Positions 26,866 through 36,376 are shown, numbered from the stretch's first letter. The stretch: 64,000 nucleotides of DNA from Arcticibacter tournemirensis (GCF_006716645.1 NZ_VFPL01000001.1:992001-1056000), one strand, 5' to 3'. The notes: generated by a model not told the origin, from the sequence alone. Program-made: numbers and translations.

Positions 26866-27417
26866 ATGAAAATGAAAAAGAATCCATTAATGAAAGGCCT
26901 TTTGGCAAGCGGCCTGATTTTAGCGTTTACAGCAGTGACGGCCTGTTCTTCTGATGGCAGCAAACATCAGAGCTCACATTCTGAAAAGGAGCACGCCACG
27001 GAGAGTGCCGCAGGACCTGAATTCAGCGACGCAAAAGTAAAAGCCGTTTATTCTCATTATGTACATGTAAAAAATGCACTAATAAGCGCAGATGCAAAAG
27101 AAGCCGCAACTGGCGGAGCTGCGTTGAAGACAGCGCTTTTAAATATAGGTAATACAAAGGCCGCAGACCTAGCCGGCAAAATTGCCGGTGCCAAAACGAT
27201 AACAGAACAACGTGAGAAACTCGACGCATTGACCGCTGAAGTAGAGAAAGTTGTAAAATCAGCGAAGATCACAGGAGGGAAAATATATAAACAACACTGC
27301 CCCATGGCAAATGGAGGCAAGGGCGGTTACTGGCTTGCCAATGAGTCGTCTGTTCGCAATCCGTATTACGGCGACGATATGCTAAGTTGTGGAACAGTAG
27401 AAGAAGAGATTAAATAG
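26866..27417 (+). CDS. DUF3347 lipoprotein, likely copper-binding
   Basis: 183 residues, start MKMKKN with a second possible ATG two codons on. The lipobox is AVTAC, followed by a His/Ser/Glu-rich linker. The DUF3347 domain (about 58-180) has YSHYVHVKNALISADA, KQHCPMA, GYWLANE and NPYYGDDMLSCG. The Cys-Pro-Met and Met-Leu-x-Cys pairs resemble the C-terminal metal-binding region of CusB-type proteins. As a soluble lipoprotein beside a Cu/Ag pump, it probably buffers or hands over copper in the periplasm. It is closed by a strong terminator. Confidence 0.85.
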   Translation: MKMKKNPLMKGLLASGLILAFTAVTACSSDGSKHQSSHSEKEHATESAAGPEFSDAKVKAVYSHYVHVKNALISADAKEAATGGAALKTALLNIGNTKAADLAGKIAGAKTITEQREKLDALTAEVEKVVKSAKITGGKIYKQHCPMANGGKGGYWLANESSVRNPYYGDDMLSCGTVEEEIK

Positions 27418-27444
27418 CATTTCGTAAAAATAAACGTGGTGATG

Positions 27445-27474
27445 AAAGCTTCCTGTACCGGAAGCTTTTTTTGT
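27445..27474 (+). terminator. rho-independent terminator of the copper operon
   Basis: AAAGCTTCC (27445-27453) pairs perfectly with GGAAGCTTT (27460-27468) across a 6-base loop and is followed by a run of T to 27472. It lies 28 bases after the DUF3347 stop. Confidence 0.92.
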
Positions 27475-27571
27475 TTCAGAAAAGAGTATTTGCCATGACA
27501 GTACATGACGGATGTAAAAATCCGCTTTTCTATTTTAGCCTTCAGAACGACAATTATAAATTTCCTGATCC

Positions 27572-28648
27572 ATGCAAGTAATCTTTGGAGTAATTTTTCA
27601 TTTTATCGGAGGCTTTGCCTCAGGCAGTTTTTACATACCGTATAAAAAAGTTAAAGGCTGGGCATGGGAAAGTTATTGGATAGTAGGAGGTATCTTTTCA
27701 TGGCTTATTGTTCCCCCTCTTGCTGCATATCTCACTATTCCCGGATTTGCAGACATTATCAGGGGCACAGATGGGGGTATTCTCTGGATCACTTATTTCT
27801 TCGGAGTGCTTTGGGGTATTGGAGGCTTAACTTATGGCCTTGGAGTACGTTATCTTGGTGTTTCGCTGGGTAGCTCCATTATACTTGGTCTTTGTTCTAT
27901 CTTCGGGGCTCTTATTCCATCTATCTATTATGATCTTTTTCCAAAGGAAGGGAAGGACACTTTTTCTATGCTGCTCCATACCACCTGGGGACAGATGGTA
28001 TTAATTGGTATAGTGGTGTGTATTGCGGGGATTATAATTTGCGGAAAAGCAGGGACAATGAAGGAGAAGGAGCTTACGCAAGATGAGCGTGATGGGGGAA
28101 ATAAAGAATTCAATATTGCTCTTGGATTATTTGTTTCAATTGTATCGGGTGTGCTAAGCGCCTGCTTTAATTTCGGTCTGGAAGCTGGTAAGCCAATGGC
28201 TGAAGTTGCCAATTCGATTTGGAAGAGCTCAAATCCGGGGAAGGGGGAGTTTTTATTTCAGAACAACGTTACCTATGTTGTGGTGCTCTGGGGAGGACTG
28301 ACGACCAACCTCATCTGGTGTATGATCCTGAACGCCCGCAACAAAACTTTTGGTGACTATACGAATACTAAAACGCCAATACTTCGCAATATTGCTTTTT
28401 CAGCACTGGCGGGTACTACCTGGTTCCTGCAATTTTTCTTTTACGGGATGGGCGAGAGCAAGCTCGGAAACGGCGCAAGCTCATGGATCCTGCATATGGC
28501 GTTTATTATACTCGTGGCCAATGTATGGGGATTGGTGTTAAAAGAGTGGAGATCAGTAAGCCGCAAAACCTATGCTACGGTAGTAGCTGGTATACTGATT
28601 ATCATCTTGTCTGTATTAATCGTTGGTTACGGTAATTCATTAAAGTAG
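27572..28648 (+). CDS. rhaT: L-rhamnose/proton symporter
   Basis: 358 residues with ten predicted helices. The start FHFIGGFASGSFYIPYKKVKGW and the later LRNIAFSALAGTTWFLQFF match RhaT of the drug/metabolite transporter superfamily. It imports L-rhamnose with a proton. It is the first gene of the rhamnose set and lies 21 bases before the aldolase/dehydrogenase, with its own upstream region behind the copper-operon terminator. No known rhamnose regulator (RhaR/RhaS or a GntR protein) is encoded nearby. Confidence 0.93.
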   Translation: MQVIFGVIFHFIGGFASGSFYIPYKKVKGWAWESYWIVGGIFSWLIVPPLAAYLTIPGFADIIRGTDGGILWITYFFGVLWGIGGLTYGLGVRYLGVSLGSSIILGLCSIFGALIPSIYYDLFPKEGKDTFSMLLHTTWGQMVLIGIVVCIAGIIICGKAGTMKEKELTQDERDGGNKEFNIALGLFVSIVSGVLSACFNFGLEAGKPMAEVANSIWKSSNPGKGEFLFQNNVTYVVVLWGGLTTNLIWCMILNARNKTFGDYTNTKTPILRNIAFSALAGTTWFLQFFFYGMGESKLGNGASSWILHMAFIILVANVWGLVLKEWRSVSRKTYATVVAGILIIILSVLIVGYGNSLK

Positions 28649-28669
28649 TAAGATCAAAACAAAAAGAAT

Positions 28670-30787
28670 ATGTCTATAGTAACAGATTTTAAACACGTTA
28701 ATTATTTGTGGAATGATGAAGATGCCGCAAGGTTAGAAGGGGATGAAGTAGCGCTACTGATCTATCGTTCGAACCTGCTGGGAGCAGATCTTCGTCTCAC
28801 TAATTACGGAGGAGGAAATACATCCTGTAAGACTATTGAAAAGGATCCGCTCACAGGAGCAGAGACCGAAGTAATGTGGATTAAAGGGTCGGGTGGTGAT
28901 ATCGGTACTTTAAAACGAAGCGGCCTGGCGGGATTATATGTTGAAAGGTTGAGAAACCTCGAGAATGTTTATCGTGGTGTTGAGCATGAGGATGAAATGG
29001 TAGAGCTTTTCAATCATTGCATTTACGATCTCAAATCAAAAGCTCCTTCTATTGACACACCCCTGCACGGATTTTTGCCTTTCAAACATATAGACCATCT
29101 GCACCCTGATGCTGCCATTGCGATAGCAGCGGCGAAAGATGGGAAAAAAATTACAGAGGAGCTCTTCGGAGGAACGATCGGCTGGGTTGACTGGCAAAGG
29201 CCTGGTTTTGATCTTGGACTGCAGCTGAGGCGCTGTCTTGAAGAGAACCCTGGTATTCGTGGCATTATGCTTGGCTCTCATGGATTATTTACCTGGGGAG
29301 ATACTGCGTATCAATGTTATGTAAATAGTCTTGAAGTAATAGAGGCTTGTGCCCGGTTTCTTGAAGAGAACTATGGTAAAAAAGGACTTGTTTTTGGGGG
29401 ACAGCGGATAGAAAGTGCCAATCCGGAAAAACGTCGGCAGCAAGCTGCGGCTATTGCTCCTGTATTAAGGGGTTTTTGCTCAAGCGAGCGACACATGGCT
29501 GGTCACTTTACGGATGACGTGCGGGTGCTGGAGTTTATTAATTCAAGGGACCTCGACAGACTGGCTCCTATGGGTACCAGTTGTCCCGACCATTTTCTGC
29601 GCACCAAGATCAGTCCTCTTGTATTAAACCTTGAGCCTGATGCTGATCTGTCGGACGTGCAATTACTTAAAGAAAAACTTTCTCCTGCGTTCGAGGCCTA
29701 CAGGAAGATGTATGCCGAATACTATGAAAGCTGTAAGCATGAAAATAGTCCGGCCATCCGCGACTCTAATCCCGTTGTTATCCTTTATCCGGGAATTGGA
29801 ATGTTTACGTTCTCAAAGGATAAACAAACAGCAAGGGTCGCCGCCGAGTTCTACACCAATGCCATCAACGTGATGAAAGGGGCAGAGGCCATCTCTGAGT
29901 ACACCTCCCTTCCACGTCAAGAAGCTTTTGATATTGAGTACTGGCTCCTCGAAGAAGCCAAACTGCAAAGAATGCCTAAACCTAAGCCTTTATCCGGAAG
30001 GATCGCTTTAGTGACAGGCAGCGCCGGAGGTATTGGCAAGGCTATAGCCAAAAAATTTATTGAGGAGGGAGCCTGTGTAGTGATTAACGATAACGACGCC
30101 GGTCGTCTTGAAACAGCTAAAACAGATTTTGCCAGCCATTATGGAAAAGATGCATTTGCTGCAGTCCTTTTAGATGTTACGGACACAACAAAAATAAGCG
30201 CGGCATTTGATGAAGCGGCTCTTGCTTTCGGCGGAGTGGATATTGTGGTTAATTGTGCTGGTCTTTCGATATCAAAACCGATTGAGGAGCATACAGAAAA
30301 GGATTGGGATATTTTATACGACGTGCTGGTTAAAGGTCAGTTCCTTGTAACTCAGAAAGGAGTTGAAGTGATGCGGAAGCAAGCCCTCGGAGGAGATGTA
30401 TTGAATATCGTCAGTAAGAATGCCCTTGTATCAGGGCCTAATAATGCGGGGTATGGATCTGCGAAAGCGGCTCAGCTGCATTTAAGCCGATTGAATGCAG
30501 CAGAATTAGGTAAGGATGGAATCCGTGTAAATGTGGTAAATCCCGACGCTGTAATTTCCGATAGTAAGATCTGGGAAAGCGGTTGGGCCGAAGGAAGAGC
30601 TAAAGCTTACGGTGTTACCGTAGCCGAGCTTCCTGCTTATTATGCAAAACGGACTTTACTAAACAAAATAATTCTTCCGGAAGATATAGCCAACGCTTGT
30701 TTTGCTTTTGTTGGAGGTTTGATGGATAAATCAACAGGCAACGTGCTGAATGTAGATGGTGGAGTTGCAATGGCATTTGTAAGATAG
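28670..30787 (+). CDS. bifunctional rhamnulose-1-phosphate aldolase / L-lactaldehyde dehydrogenase
   Basis: 705 residues joining two enzymes. The N-terminal class II aldolase (about 25-420) has NYGGGNTSCK, zinc-type histidines in FLPFKHIDHLHPD and a third in LGSHGLFTWG. It cleaves L-rhamnulose-1-phosphate into dihydroxyacetone phosphate and L-lactaldehyde. The C-terminal short-chain dehydrogenase (about 440-705) has VTGSAGGIGKAIA, NCAGLS, and catalytic Tyr595-x3-Lys599; it oxidises lactaldehyde to lactate. The combined enzyme (RhaEW/RhaD-SDR type) is known in many bacteria. The downstream lutABC genes fit lactate as its product. Confidence 0.93.
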   Translation: MSIVTDFKHVNYLWNDEDAARLEGDEVALLIYRSNLLGADLRLTNYGGGNTSCKTIEKDPLTGAETEVMWIKGSGGDIGTLKRSGLAGLYVERLRNLENVYRGVEHEDEMVELFNHCIYDLKSKAPSIDTPLHGFLPFKHIDHLHPDAAIAIAAAKDGKKITEELFGGTIGWVDWQRPGFDLGLQLRRCLEENPGIRGIMLGSHGLFTWGDTAYQCYVNSLEVIEACARFLEENYGKKGLVFGGQRIESANPEKRRQQAAAIAPVLRGFCSSERHMAGHFTDDVRVLEFINSRDLDRLAPMGTSCPDHFLRTKISPLVLNLEPDADLSDVQLLKEKLSPAFEAYRKMYAEYYESCKHENSPAIRDSNPVVILYPGIGMFTFSKDKQTARVAAEFYTNAINVMKGAEAISEYTSLPRQEAFDIEYWLLEEAKLQRMPKPKPLSGRIALVTGSAGGIGKAIAKKFIEEGACVVINDNDAGRLETAKTDFASHYGKDAFAAVLLDVTDTTKISAAFDEAALAFGGVDIVVNCAGLSISKPIEEHTEKDWDILYDVLVKGQFLVTQKGVEVMRKQALGGDVLNIVSKNALVSGPNNAGYGSAKAAQLHLSRLNAAELGKDGIRVNVVNPDAVISDSKIWESGWAEGRAKAYGVTVAELPAYYAKRTLLNKIILPEDIANACFAFVGGLMDKSTGNVLNVDGGVAMAFVR

Positions 30788-30857
30788 TACATTGCCATTG
30801 AATAAGTAGAACAGCAATCAGGAGTGTTATAGATAGAATAACTAACAAAATTATATA

Positions 30858-32132
30858 ATGAAAATCGAGAGGTACCAGATCGAAGAGCACAATACAAATT
30901 TGTCTCAGGATCATAAGCGGAGGTTCGAATTCCTGGCACAGGATATTAGCCGTGCAGAAGAAATTATTCAGAAATTAATAAAGTTTCAGATTGCTATACC
31001 AAGCTGGGCTTTGGGTACCGGCGGTACGCGTTTTGGAAGATTTTCAGGAGGTGGAGAGCCGGGAAACCTCGAGGAGAAAATGGAAGATATAGGTTTATTA
31101 CACCAGTTAAACCAGTCGAGCGGTGCAATTTCTCTTCATATTCCATGGGATATTCCTGAAAATGCCCAGGCTGTAAAGGCGCTTGCCGCGCAATACGGTT
31201 TACGCTTCGATGCCATGAACTCCAATACCTTTCAGGATCAGCCTGACCAGAAGCTCAGCTATAAGTTCGGATCTATGCAACATGTAGATAAAGCAGTCAG
31301 GAAGCAGGCTGTGGACCATAATATCGAAGTAATAAGACATGGTATTGAGCTTGGATCAAAATCACTTACAGTTTGGCTTGCCGACGGATCTTGTTTTCCT
31401 GGACAGCTAAACTTCAGAAAAGCGTTCGAAAATACACTTGAAAGCCTTCAGGAAGTGTACGCGGCTTTGCCGGATGACTGGAAAGTGTTTGTTGAGTATA
31501 AGGCATTTGAACCTAACTTTTATTCTACAACGGTTGGCGACTGGGGTCAGTCTTTGTTATATGCAAACAAACTTGGTCCTAAAGCGTATACGCTGGTCGA
31601 TCTCGGCCATCACTTGCCAAATGCCAACATAGAACAGATTGTCTCCCTGCTGCTGATGGAAGGCAAGCTTGGTGGCTTTCATTTTAACGATTCAAAATAT
31701 GGTGATGATGATCTCACCGCCGGAAGTATCAAGCCATACCAGTTATTCCTTATCTTTAATGAGCTGGTAGCCGGAATGGATGCCAAGGGAATGGATCATG
31801 CTACCGGATTAGGCTGGATGATCGATGCCTCTCATAATGTAAAAGATCCTCTGGAGGATTTGTTACAGTCGGTAGAAGCTATCATGATGGCTTACGCCCA
31901 GGCGCTTTTAGTGGATGCAGATGCTTTAGAACGGGCACGGCAGGAAAATGATGTCGTTCGCTGTCAGGAAATTCTTCAGAACGCATTCCGCACGGATGTT
32001 CGTCCTCTGGTTGCCGAAGCAAGGTTAAGAAGTAATGCCGCTATTAATCCTGTTCAGTTGTTCAGGGAGCTGAAAGTGAGGGAGAAGCTGATTGCTGAAC
32101 GTGGGGTGAAAACAGTAGCAACGGGACTATAA
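30858..32132 (+). CDS. rhaI: L-rhamnose isomerase (RhaI type)
   Basis: 424 residues, TIM barrel of the Pseudomonas stutzeri-type L-rhamnose isomerases. It converts L-rhamnose to L-rhamnulose in the cytoplasm. Metal and substrate residues are visible in VEYKAFEP, LVDLGHHLPNANIE and GFHFNDSKYGDDD. The N-terminal loop IPSWALGTGGTRFGRFSGGG is characteristic and separates it from the E. coli RhaA branch. It is third in the operon, followed by a heptad-repeat palindrome before the kinase. Confidence 0.93.
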   Translation: MKIERYQIEEHNTNLSQDHKRRFEFLAQDISRAEEIIQKLIKFQIAIPSWALGTGGTRFGRFSGGGEPGNLEEKMEDIGLLHQLNQSSGAISLHIPWDIPENAQAVKALAAQYGLRFDAMNSNTFQDQPDQKLSYKFGSMQHVDKAVRKQAVDHNIEVIRHGIELGSKSLTVWLADGSCFPGQLNFRKAFENTLESLQEVYAALPDDWKVFVEYKAFEPNFYSTTVGDWGQSLLYANKLGPKAYTLVDLGHHLPNANIEQIVSLLLMEGKLGGFHFNDSKYGDDDLTAGSIKPYQLFLIFNELVAGMDAKGMDHATGLGWMIDASHNVKDPLEDLLQSVEAIMMAYAQALLVDADALERARQENDVVRCQEILQNAFRTDVRPLVAEARLRSNAAINPVQLFRELKVREKLIAERGVKTVATGL

Positions 32133-32134
32133 GT

Positions 32135-32224
32135 GTTGAAGGTTGAAGGTCGAAAGTTGAAGGGATGTCAAGCGATCTCGCTATCCATACCTCAACTTTC
32201 AACTTTCAACCTTCAACTTTGAAC
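32135..32224. repeat. heptad-periodic palindrome between rhaI and the kinase
   Basis: The left arm (32135-32162) is four tandem heptamers GTTGAAG, GTTGAAG, GTCGAAA, GTTGAAG. The right arm (32193-32220) is CAACTTT, CAACTTT, CAACCTT, CAACTTT. They pair over about 26 positions with one mismatch and one G-T. The element lies between the isomerase stop and the kinase start (32235) and would form a strong hairpin within the operon mRNA. Confidence 0.88.
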
Positions 32225-32234
32225 AAATAAGTAT

Positions 32235-33620
32235 ATGGCAATTCCTGTTATAGCAGTATTTGATGTTGGTAAAACCAACAAAAAGGTGTTCTTTTTTGAT
32301 GAACAATATAAGATCGTATTAGAAAGATCTGTCCGGTTTGAAGAAACGGTGGATGAAGATGGTGACCCCTGTGAAGATATCAATCTACTTGCATCCTGGG
32401 TCAAAGAAAGACTTCGGGAGCTGGCTTCTCTCAAAGAATTTGATCTGAAAGCGGTAAACTTTTCGGCGTATGGGGCAAGTTTTGTTCATATTGACGAAAA
32501 CGGCGATCCGGTCACTCCTCTTTATAATTATCTGAAGTCATACCCTGAAGAGCTCAAAAAACAGTTCTATGGTCAGTATGGAGGGGAATTAAAGATGTCG
32601 ACAGAAACCGCTTCGCCGGTGCTCGGCAGTTTGAATTCCGGTATGCAGTTATACCGGTTAAAACATGAAAAGCCGGAACTCTTTAAAAAGATTGAATATT
32701 CGCTTCATCTCCCGCAATACCTTAGTTACCTGATTACACGTAAAGCATACAGCGATATTACAAGTATCGGCTGCCATACAGGTTTATGGGATTTTTCAAA
32801 AAAGGACTATCACCGCTGGGTAAAAGAGGAGGGCATTATTGAAAAGCTTGCTCCCTTGTATCCATCAGACGCAGCACTCGAGGTGCGGGCCGAAGGCAAA
32901 AAGTATTTTACAGGGGTTGGTCTTCACGACAGTTCAGCCGCTTTCATTCCCTTCATCACAAGTTTTCAGAAACCCTTTGTGTTGCTTTCCACGGGTACAT
33001 GGTGTGTTAGCTTAAATGCATTTAATTCTTCACCGCTGACAGAAGAAGAACTGAAGAACGACTGCCTTTGCTACATCAGCTTCCGGGAAAACTTCGTAAA
33101 GGCATCTCGCCTGTTCGCCGGAAACGAGCATGAGCAGCAAAGTAAAAGAATAGCATCCCATTTTAACGTGGCAACCGGTTTTTATAACCGAATGCTGTAT
33201 AATTCTGAAATAGCCGCCCGCCTGAAGGCTGAAAGTGACATAGTTGAACCTGCACGGCATTCGGGCGACCTCATTACCTCCGGTTTTGAGAATCGCGACC
33301 TCTCCCTATTTACGTCAAAGGAAGAAGCCTACCATCAGTTAATTATGGACTTGCTGAAAATGCAGACAAAGTCGACAAAATTAGTGTTAAACGGAACTTC
33401 TGTAAGACGTATATTTGTTGATGGAGGATTTAGCAGAAATCCGGTATATATGAACTTGCTGGCTGCGGCACTTCCTGAAATGGAGGTTTTTGCTGCTTCG
33501 GTAGCTCAGGCCACTTCTATTGGTGCCGCCCTTGCCCTGCATAATCACTGGAATTCAAATCCGCTTCCCTCCAGCATTATAGACTTAAAGTATTATTCAG
33601 CATCAGAATTAACAATATGA
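32235..33620 (+). CDS. rhaB: L-rhamnulokinase-type FGGY carbohydrate kinase
   Basis: 461 residues with the two-domain FGGY/actin-like fold. The N-terminal phosphate loop is VIAVFDVGKTNKKVFFFD, a second nucleotide motif is VLLSTGTWCVSL, and the adenosine-binding region is RRIFVDGGFSRNP. Position among rhamnose genes makes L-rhamnulose the likely substrate; sequence alone cannot exclude another 6-deoxyketose such as fuculose. The stop overlaps the lutA start by four bases (ATGA). Confidence 0.87.
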   Translation: MAIPVIAVFDVGKTNKKVFFFDEQYKIVLERSVRFEETVDEDGDPCEDINLLASWVKERLRELASLKEFDLKAVNFSAYGASFVHIDENGDPVTPLYNYLKSYPEELKKQFYGQYGGELKMSTETASPVLGSLNSGMQLYRLKHEKPELFKKIEYSLHLPQYLSYLITRKAYSDITSIGCHTGLWDFSKKDYHRWVKEEGIIEKLAPLYPSDAALEVRAEGKKYFTGVGLHDSSAAFIPFITSFQKPFVLLSTGTWCVSLNAFNSSPLTEEELKNDCLCYISFRENFVKASRLFAGNEHEQQSKRIASHFNVATGFYNRMLYNSEIAARLKAESDIVEPARHSGDLITSGFENRDLSLFTSKEEAYHQLIMDLLKMQTKSTKLVLNGTSVRRIFVDGGFSRNPVYMNLLAAALPEMEVFAASVAQATSIGAALALHNHWNSNPLPSSIIDLKYYSASELTI

Positions 33621-34351
33621 CAGTCGGGTTATTTATACCCTGTTATGTAGATCAGTTTTATCCTCAGGCAGGCATTGCGACTTTACAGCTTCTCGAAAGG
33701 CTGGGAGTTGACGTTGTTTATCCTCCAAAGCAAACCTGTTGCGGACAGCCAATGGCCAATTCCGGCTTTTCTCATCTCACACAGGACTGTGATGATCTCA
33801 TTACAGAGAGTTTTGCGGAGTTCGATTATGTAGTTGTACCTTCGGGAAGTTGTGCCCTGCACATTAAAGATCATCTGCATTCGGATAAGCATCCAGACGA
33901 TGCCAGACATTTACGCACTAAGGTGTACGAACTGGTGGAATTCCTGACAGATATATTAAAGGTAAAAGATCTGAAGGCCCGGTTTCCGCACAAGGTTGGT
34001 GTTCATCAAAGCTGTCATGGCTTAAGAGGTCTCCATCTTTCGCAGATGAGTGAGCTGGTAGCCCCTCCGTTCTCTAAACCCGAACAGCTATTAAATATGG
34101 TGGAAGGGATCGAATTGATCCCTCTCAGCCGCGTCGATGAGTGCTGCGGTTTCGGCGGAACGTTTTGCGTGGCCGAAGAAGCCGTGTCTGCCAAGATGGG
34201 CAAAGATCGTGTCGCCGACCATATCAGTCATGGTGCAGAATATATTACTGGCGCCGACCTTTCCTGCTTAATGCATATGGAAGGTATTTTGCGCCGGCAA
34301 AAGAGTAACGTAAAGGTGATGCATATCGCTGAAATTTTGAATAGCTTATGA
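33617..34351 (+). CDS. lutA: lactate utilization protein A (Fe-S oxidoreductase)
   Basis: 244 residues with two CCG domains: QTCCGQPMANSGF (about 38-50) with an earlier CYVDQFYP, and VHQSCHGLRG followed by DECCGFGGTFCV. LutA, LutB and LutC together oxidise L-lactate to pyruvate as a membrane-associated Fe-S complex. ATGA overlaps link it to the kinase before and lutB after, so it is translated with the rhamnose genes. Confidence 0.93.
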   Translation: MTVGLFIPCYVDQFYPQAGIATLQLLERLGVDVVYPPKQTCCGQPMANSGFSHLTQDCDDLITESFAEFDYVVVPSGSCALHIKDHLHSDKHPDDARHLRTKVYELVEFLTDILKVKDLKARFPHKVGVHQSCHGLRGLHLSQMSELVAPPFSKPEQLLNMVEGIELIPLSRVDECCGFGGTFCVAEEAVSAKMGKDRVADHISHGAEYITGADLSCLMHMEGILRRQKSNVKVMHIAEILNSL

Positions 34352-35715
34352 AAGACCACGCAGCGTTATCCGAAGAATTCAATATTGACGAGCCCAGGGT
34401 AAACTGGCATGATGAGACGTTATGGCTTATCAGGCAGAAACGTGATAAGGCAGTCCATGGAATTCCTGAATGGGAATGGCTGCGTGAAACGGCTTCACAG
34501 GTAAAGAACAATGTTCTTTCTAACCTGAGCGCCTATCTTGAACAGTTTGAAGCGAATGCACTTGCTAATGGCGTTTTCGTTCATTGGGCCGCCGATGCGA
34601 ATGAGCACAACGAAATCATCCACTCTATTCTCAGAAAACATCAGGTGGAAAGGATGGTTAAAAGCAAGTCGATGCTTACTGAAGAGTGCCATCTGAATGA
34701 CTACCTAACAGAGAATGGAATCGAAGTGATCGATTCCGATCTTGGCGAGCGGATCGTTCAGTTAGGAAATGAGCATCCCAGCCATATTGTGCTTCCCTGC
34801 ATTCATAAAAAGAAGGAGGAAATAGGCGATCTCTTCCATAAATACTTGGGAACGGCGGCTGGAGAATCTGACCCGCAAATTCTTACTGAGGCGGCGAGGC
34901 AGCATCTCAGGGAAACATTCCTCACCCGCAAAGTGGCGCTTACAGGGGTAAACTTTGCCGTCGCCGAAACGGGCGAATTTGTGGTTTGTACGAATGAAGG
35001 CAATGCCGATATGGGCGCACATCTCGCTGATGTACATATAGCCAGTATGGGAATAGAAAAGATCATTCCCGAAAGAAAGCATTTAGGAGTATTCCTTCGT
35101 CTGCTCACACGAAGCGCTACCGGACAACCTATTACTACATATTCCAGCCACTTTAAAAGTCCCCGGCAGGGACAGGAAATGCATATTGTGCTGGTTGACA
35201 ACGGGCGCAGCAGGCAACTGGGCCGGGAGAACTTCAGGAACTCCCTTAAATGCATTCGTTGCGGCTCATGCATGAACACCTGTCCCGTTTACCGAAGAAG
35301 CGGTGGACATAGTTATCACTCTGTGATCAGCGGACCGATTGGCTCTATTCTGGCCCCTAATCTGGATATGAAAGAATTCGCTGATCTGCCTTTTGCGTCA
35401 ACGCTGTGTGGTTCCTGTTCTAATGTATGCCCGGTTAAAATAGACATCCACAATCAGCTATATAAATGGCGTCAGGTACTTGTGAAAGAGGGGTACGTAA
35501 GCAATACGAAAGCCATAAGTATGAAAACAATGACCTGGGTAATCTCTTTTCCTGCGCTATTCGCTTTTGCGGGTAAAACCGGGCGATGGGCGATGAAAAA
35601 CCTGCCCTTTTTAGTAAATAATAAACTGAATCCCTGGTATAAAGCACGTGAAATGCCTGTACCCCCGAAAGAGTCGTTCAGAGACTGGTATGTTAAAAAC
35701 CGGGGCCAGAAATAA
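34348..35715 (+). CDS. lutB: lactate utilization protein B (LutB/LldF, Fe-S and LUD domain)
   Basis: 455 residues. The LUD domain (about 70-295) contains LTGVNFAVAETGEFVVCTNEG and is followed by two [4Fe-4S] sites: CIRCGSCMNTCP from Cys302 and CGSCSNVCP from Cys354. The C-terminal part is LutB-specific (NPWYKAREMP). It transfers electrons from lactate oxidation. It overlaps lutA by four bases. A short heptad-repeat tract separates it from lutC. Confidence 0.94.
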   Translation: MKDHAALSEEFNIDEPRVNWHDETLWLIRQKRDKAVHGIPEWEWLRETASQVKNNVLSNLSAYLEQFEANALANGVFVHWAADANEHNEIIHSILRKHQVERMVKSKSMLTEECHLNDYLTENGIEVIDSDLGERIVQLGNEHPSHIVLPCIHKKKEEIGDLFHKYLGTAAGESDPQILTEAARQHLRETFLTRKVALTGVNFAVAETGEFVVCTNEGNADMGAHLADVHIASMGIEKIIPERKHLGVFLRLLTRSATGQPITTYSSHFKSPRQGQEMHIVLVDNGRSRQLGRENFRNSLKCIRCGSCMNTCPVYRRSGGHSYHSVISGPIGSILAPNLDMKEFADLPFASTLCGSCSNVCPVKIDIHNQLYKWRQVLVKEGYVSNTKAISMKTMTWVISFPALFAFAGKTGRWAMKNLPFLVNNKLNPWYKAREMPVPPKESFRDWYVKNRGQK

Positions 35716-35763
35716 AAGTCAGAATCTGAACGGATCAAAAAAGATATGCATATTGCTTTATCC

Positions 35764-35791
35764 CGCAACTCACAACATTCAACCCGCAACC
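35764..35791. repeat. heptad-periodic tract between lutB and lutC
   Basis: CAAC occurs at 35766, 35773, 35780 and 35787, exactly 7 bases apart, within degenerate heptamers CGCAACT, CACAACA, TTCAACC, CGCAACC. No complementary arm is present, so this is a one-armed or decayed member of the family seen elsewhere in the window. Confidence 0.65.
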
Positions 35792-35797
35792 CAGACT

Positions 35798-36376
35798 ATG
35801 TCGAGCAGAGAAAAAATACTAGCATTAGTAAAGGCTAATCAGCCTTCCTTAACGTCACTGCCATCGCTGGATATTCCTGTCGATGTACATTTGGATCTAG
35901 TAGAGAATTTTACTTTTATAGCCACCAATATCGGAAGCAGAGTGATGGAGGTAAGCGGCTTTGATGAAATAAAGGAGACGATAGCGAAGCTTTTTTTACC
36001 CGGGCGGATCGTGTCGTCATTTCCTGAATTAGCGGATATCGCAGAAATACAACTCACAGATCCGGATCCTCATTCCTTAGCTAACGTCAATCTTGCTGTT
36101 CTCGGAGCGGAACTCGGCGTTTCAGAAAACGGGGCTTTGTGGCTGTCTGAGAACAATATGATGCAACGGGTGCTTCCCTTTATCTGTCAGCATCTTGCCC
36201 TCGTTGTGAATAAAAAAAGCATAGTAGCGAACATGCACGAAGCTTACCGGGTTTTAGGCAACAATAACCCAGGCTTTGGGGCCTTCATCGCAGGGCCATC
36301 GAAAACGGCTGATATTGAACAGTCACTTGTGCTCGGAGCACATGGCCCGAGAAGTATGACGGTTTTTTTGATCTGA
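35798..36376 (+). CDS. lutC: lactate utilization protein C (LUD domain)
   Basis: 192 residues from the ATG at 35798 (MSSREKILALVKANQPSLTSLP). The same frame is open upstream to 35648, but that stretch overlaps lutB and the repeat tract and does not look like protein. The LUD domain shows ALWLSENNMMQRVLPFICQHLALVV and AGPSKTADIEQSLVLGAHGP, the usual LutC ending. It completes the LutABC lactate oxidation system behind the rhamnose enzymes. Confidence 0.92.
   Translation: MSSREKILALVKANQPSLTSLPSLDIPVDVHLDLVENFTFIATNIGSRVMEVSGFDEIKETIAKLFLPGRIVSSFPELADIAEIQLTDPDPHSLANVNLAVLGAELGVSENGALWLSENNMMQRVLPFICQHLALVVNKKSIVANMHEAYRVLGNNNPGFGAFIAGPSKTADIEQSLVLGAHGPRSMTVFLI

Noticed and set aside
32135-32224. 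CRISPR array or tandem-repeat coding region
   Set aside because: The units are only 7 bases with no spacers, and the two blocks are inverted, which fits a hairpin and not an array.
35648-35797. 50-codon N-terminal extension of lutC
   Set aside because: It overlaps the end of lutB and is translated repeat sequence; the ATG at 35798 gives a normal LutC start.
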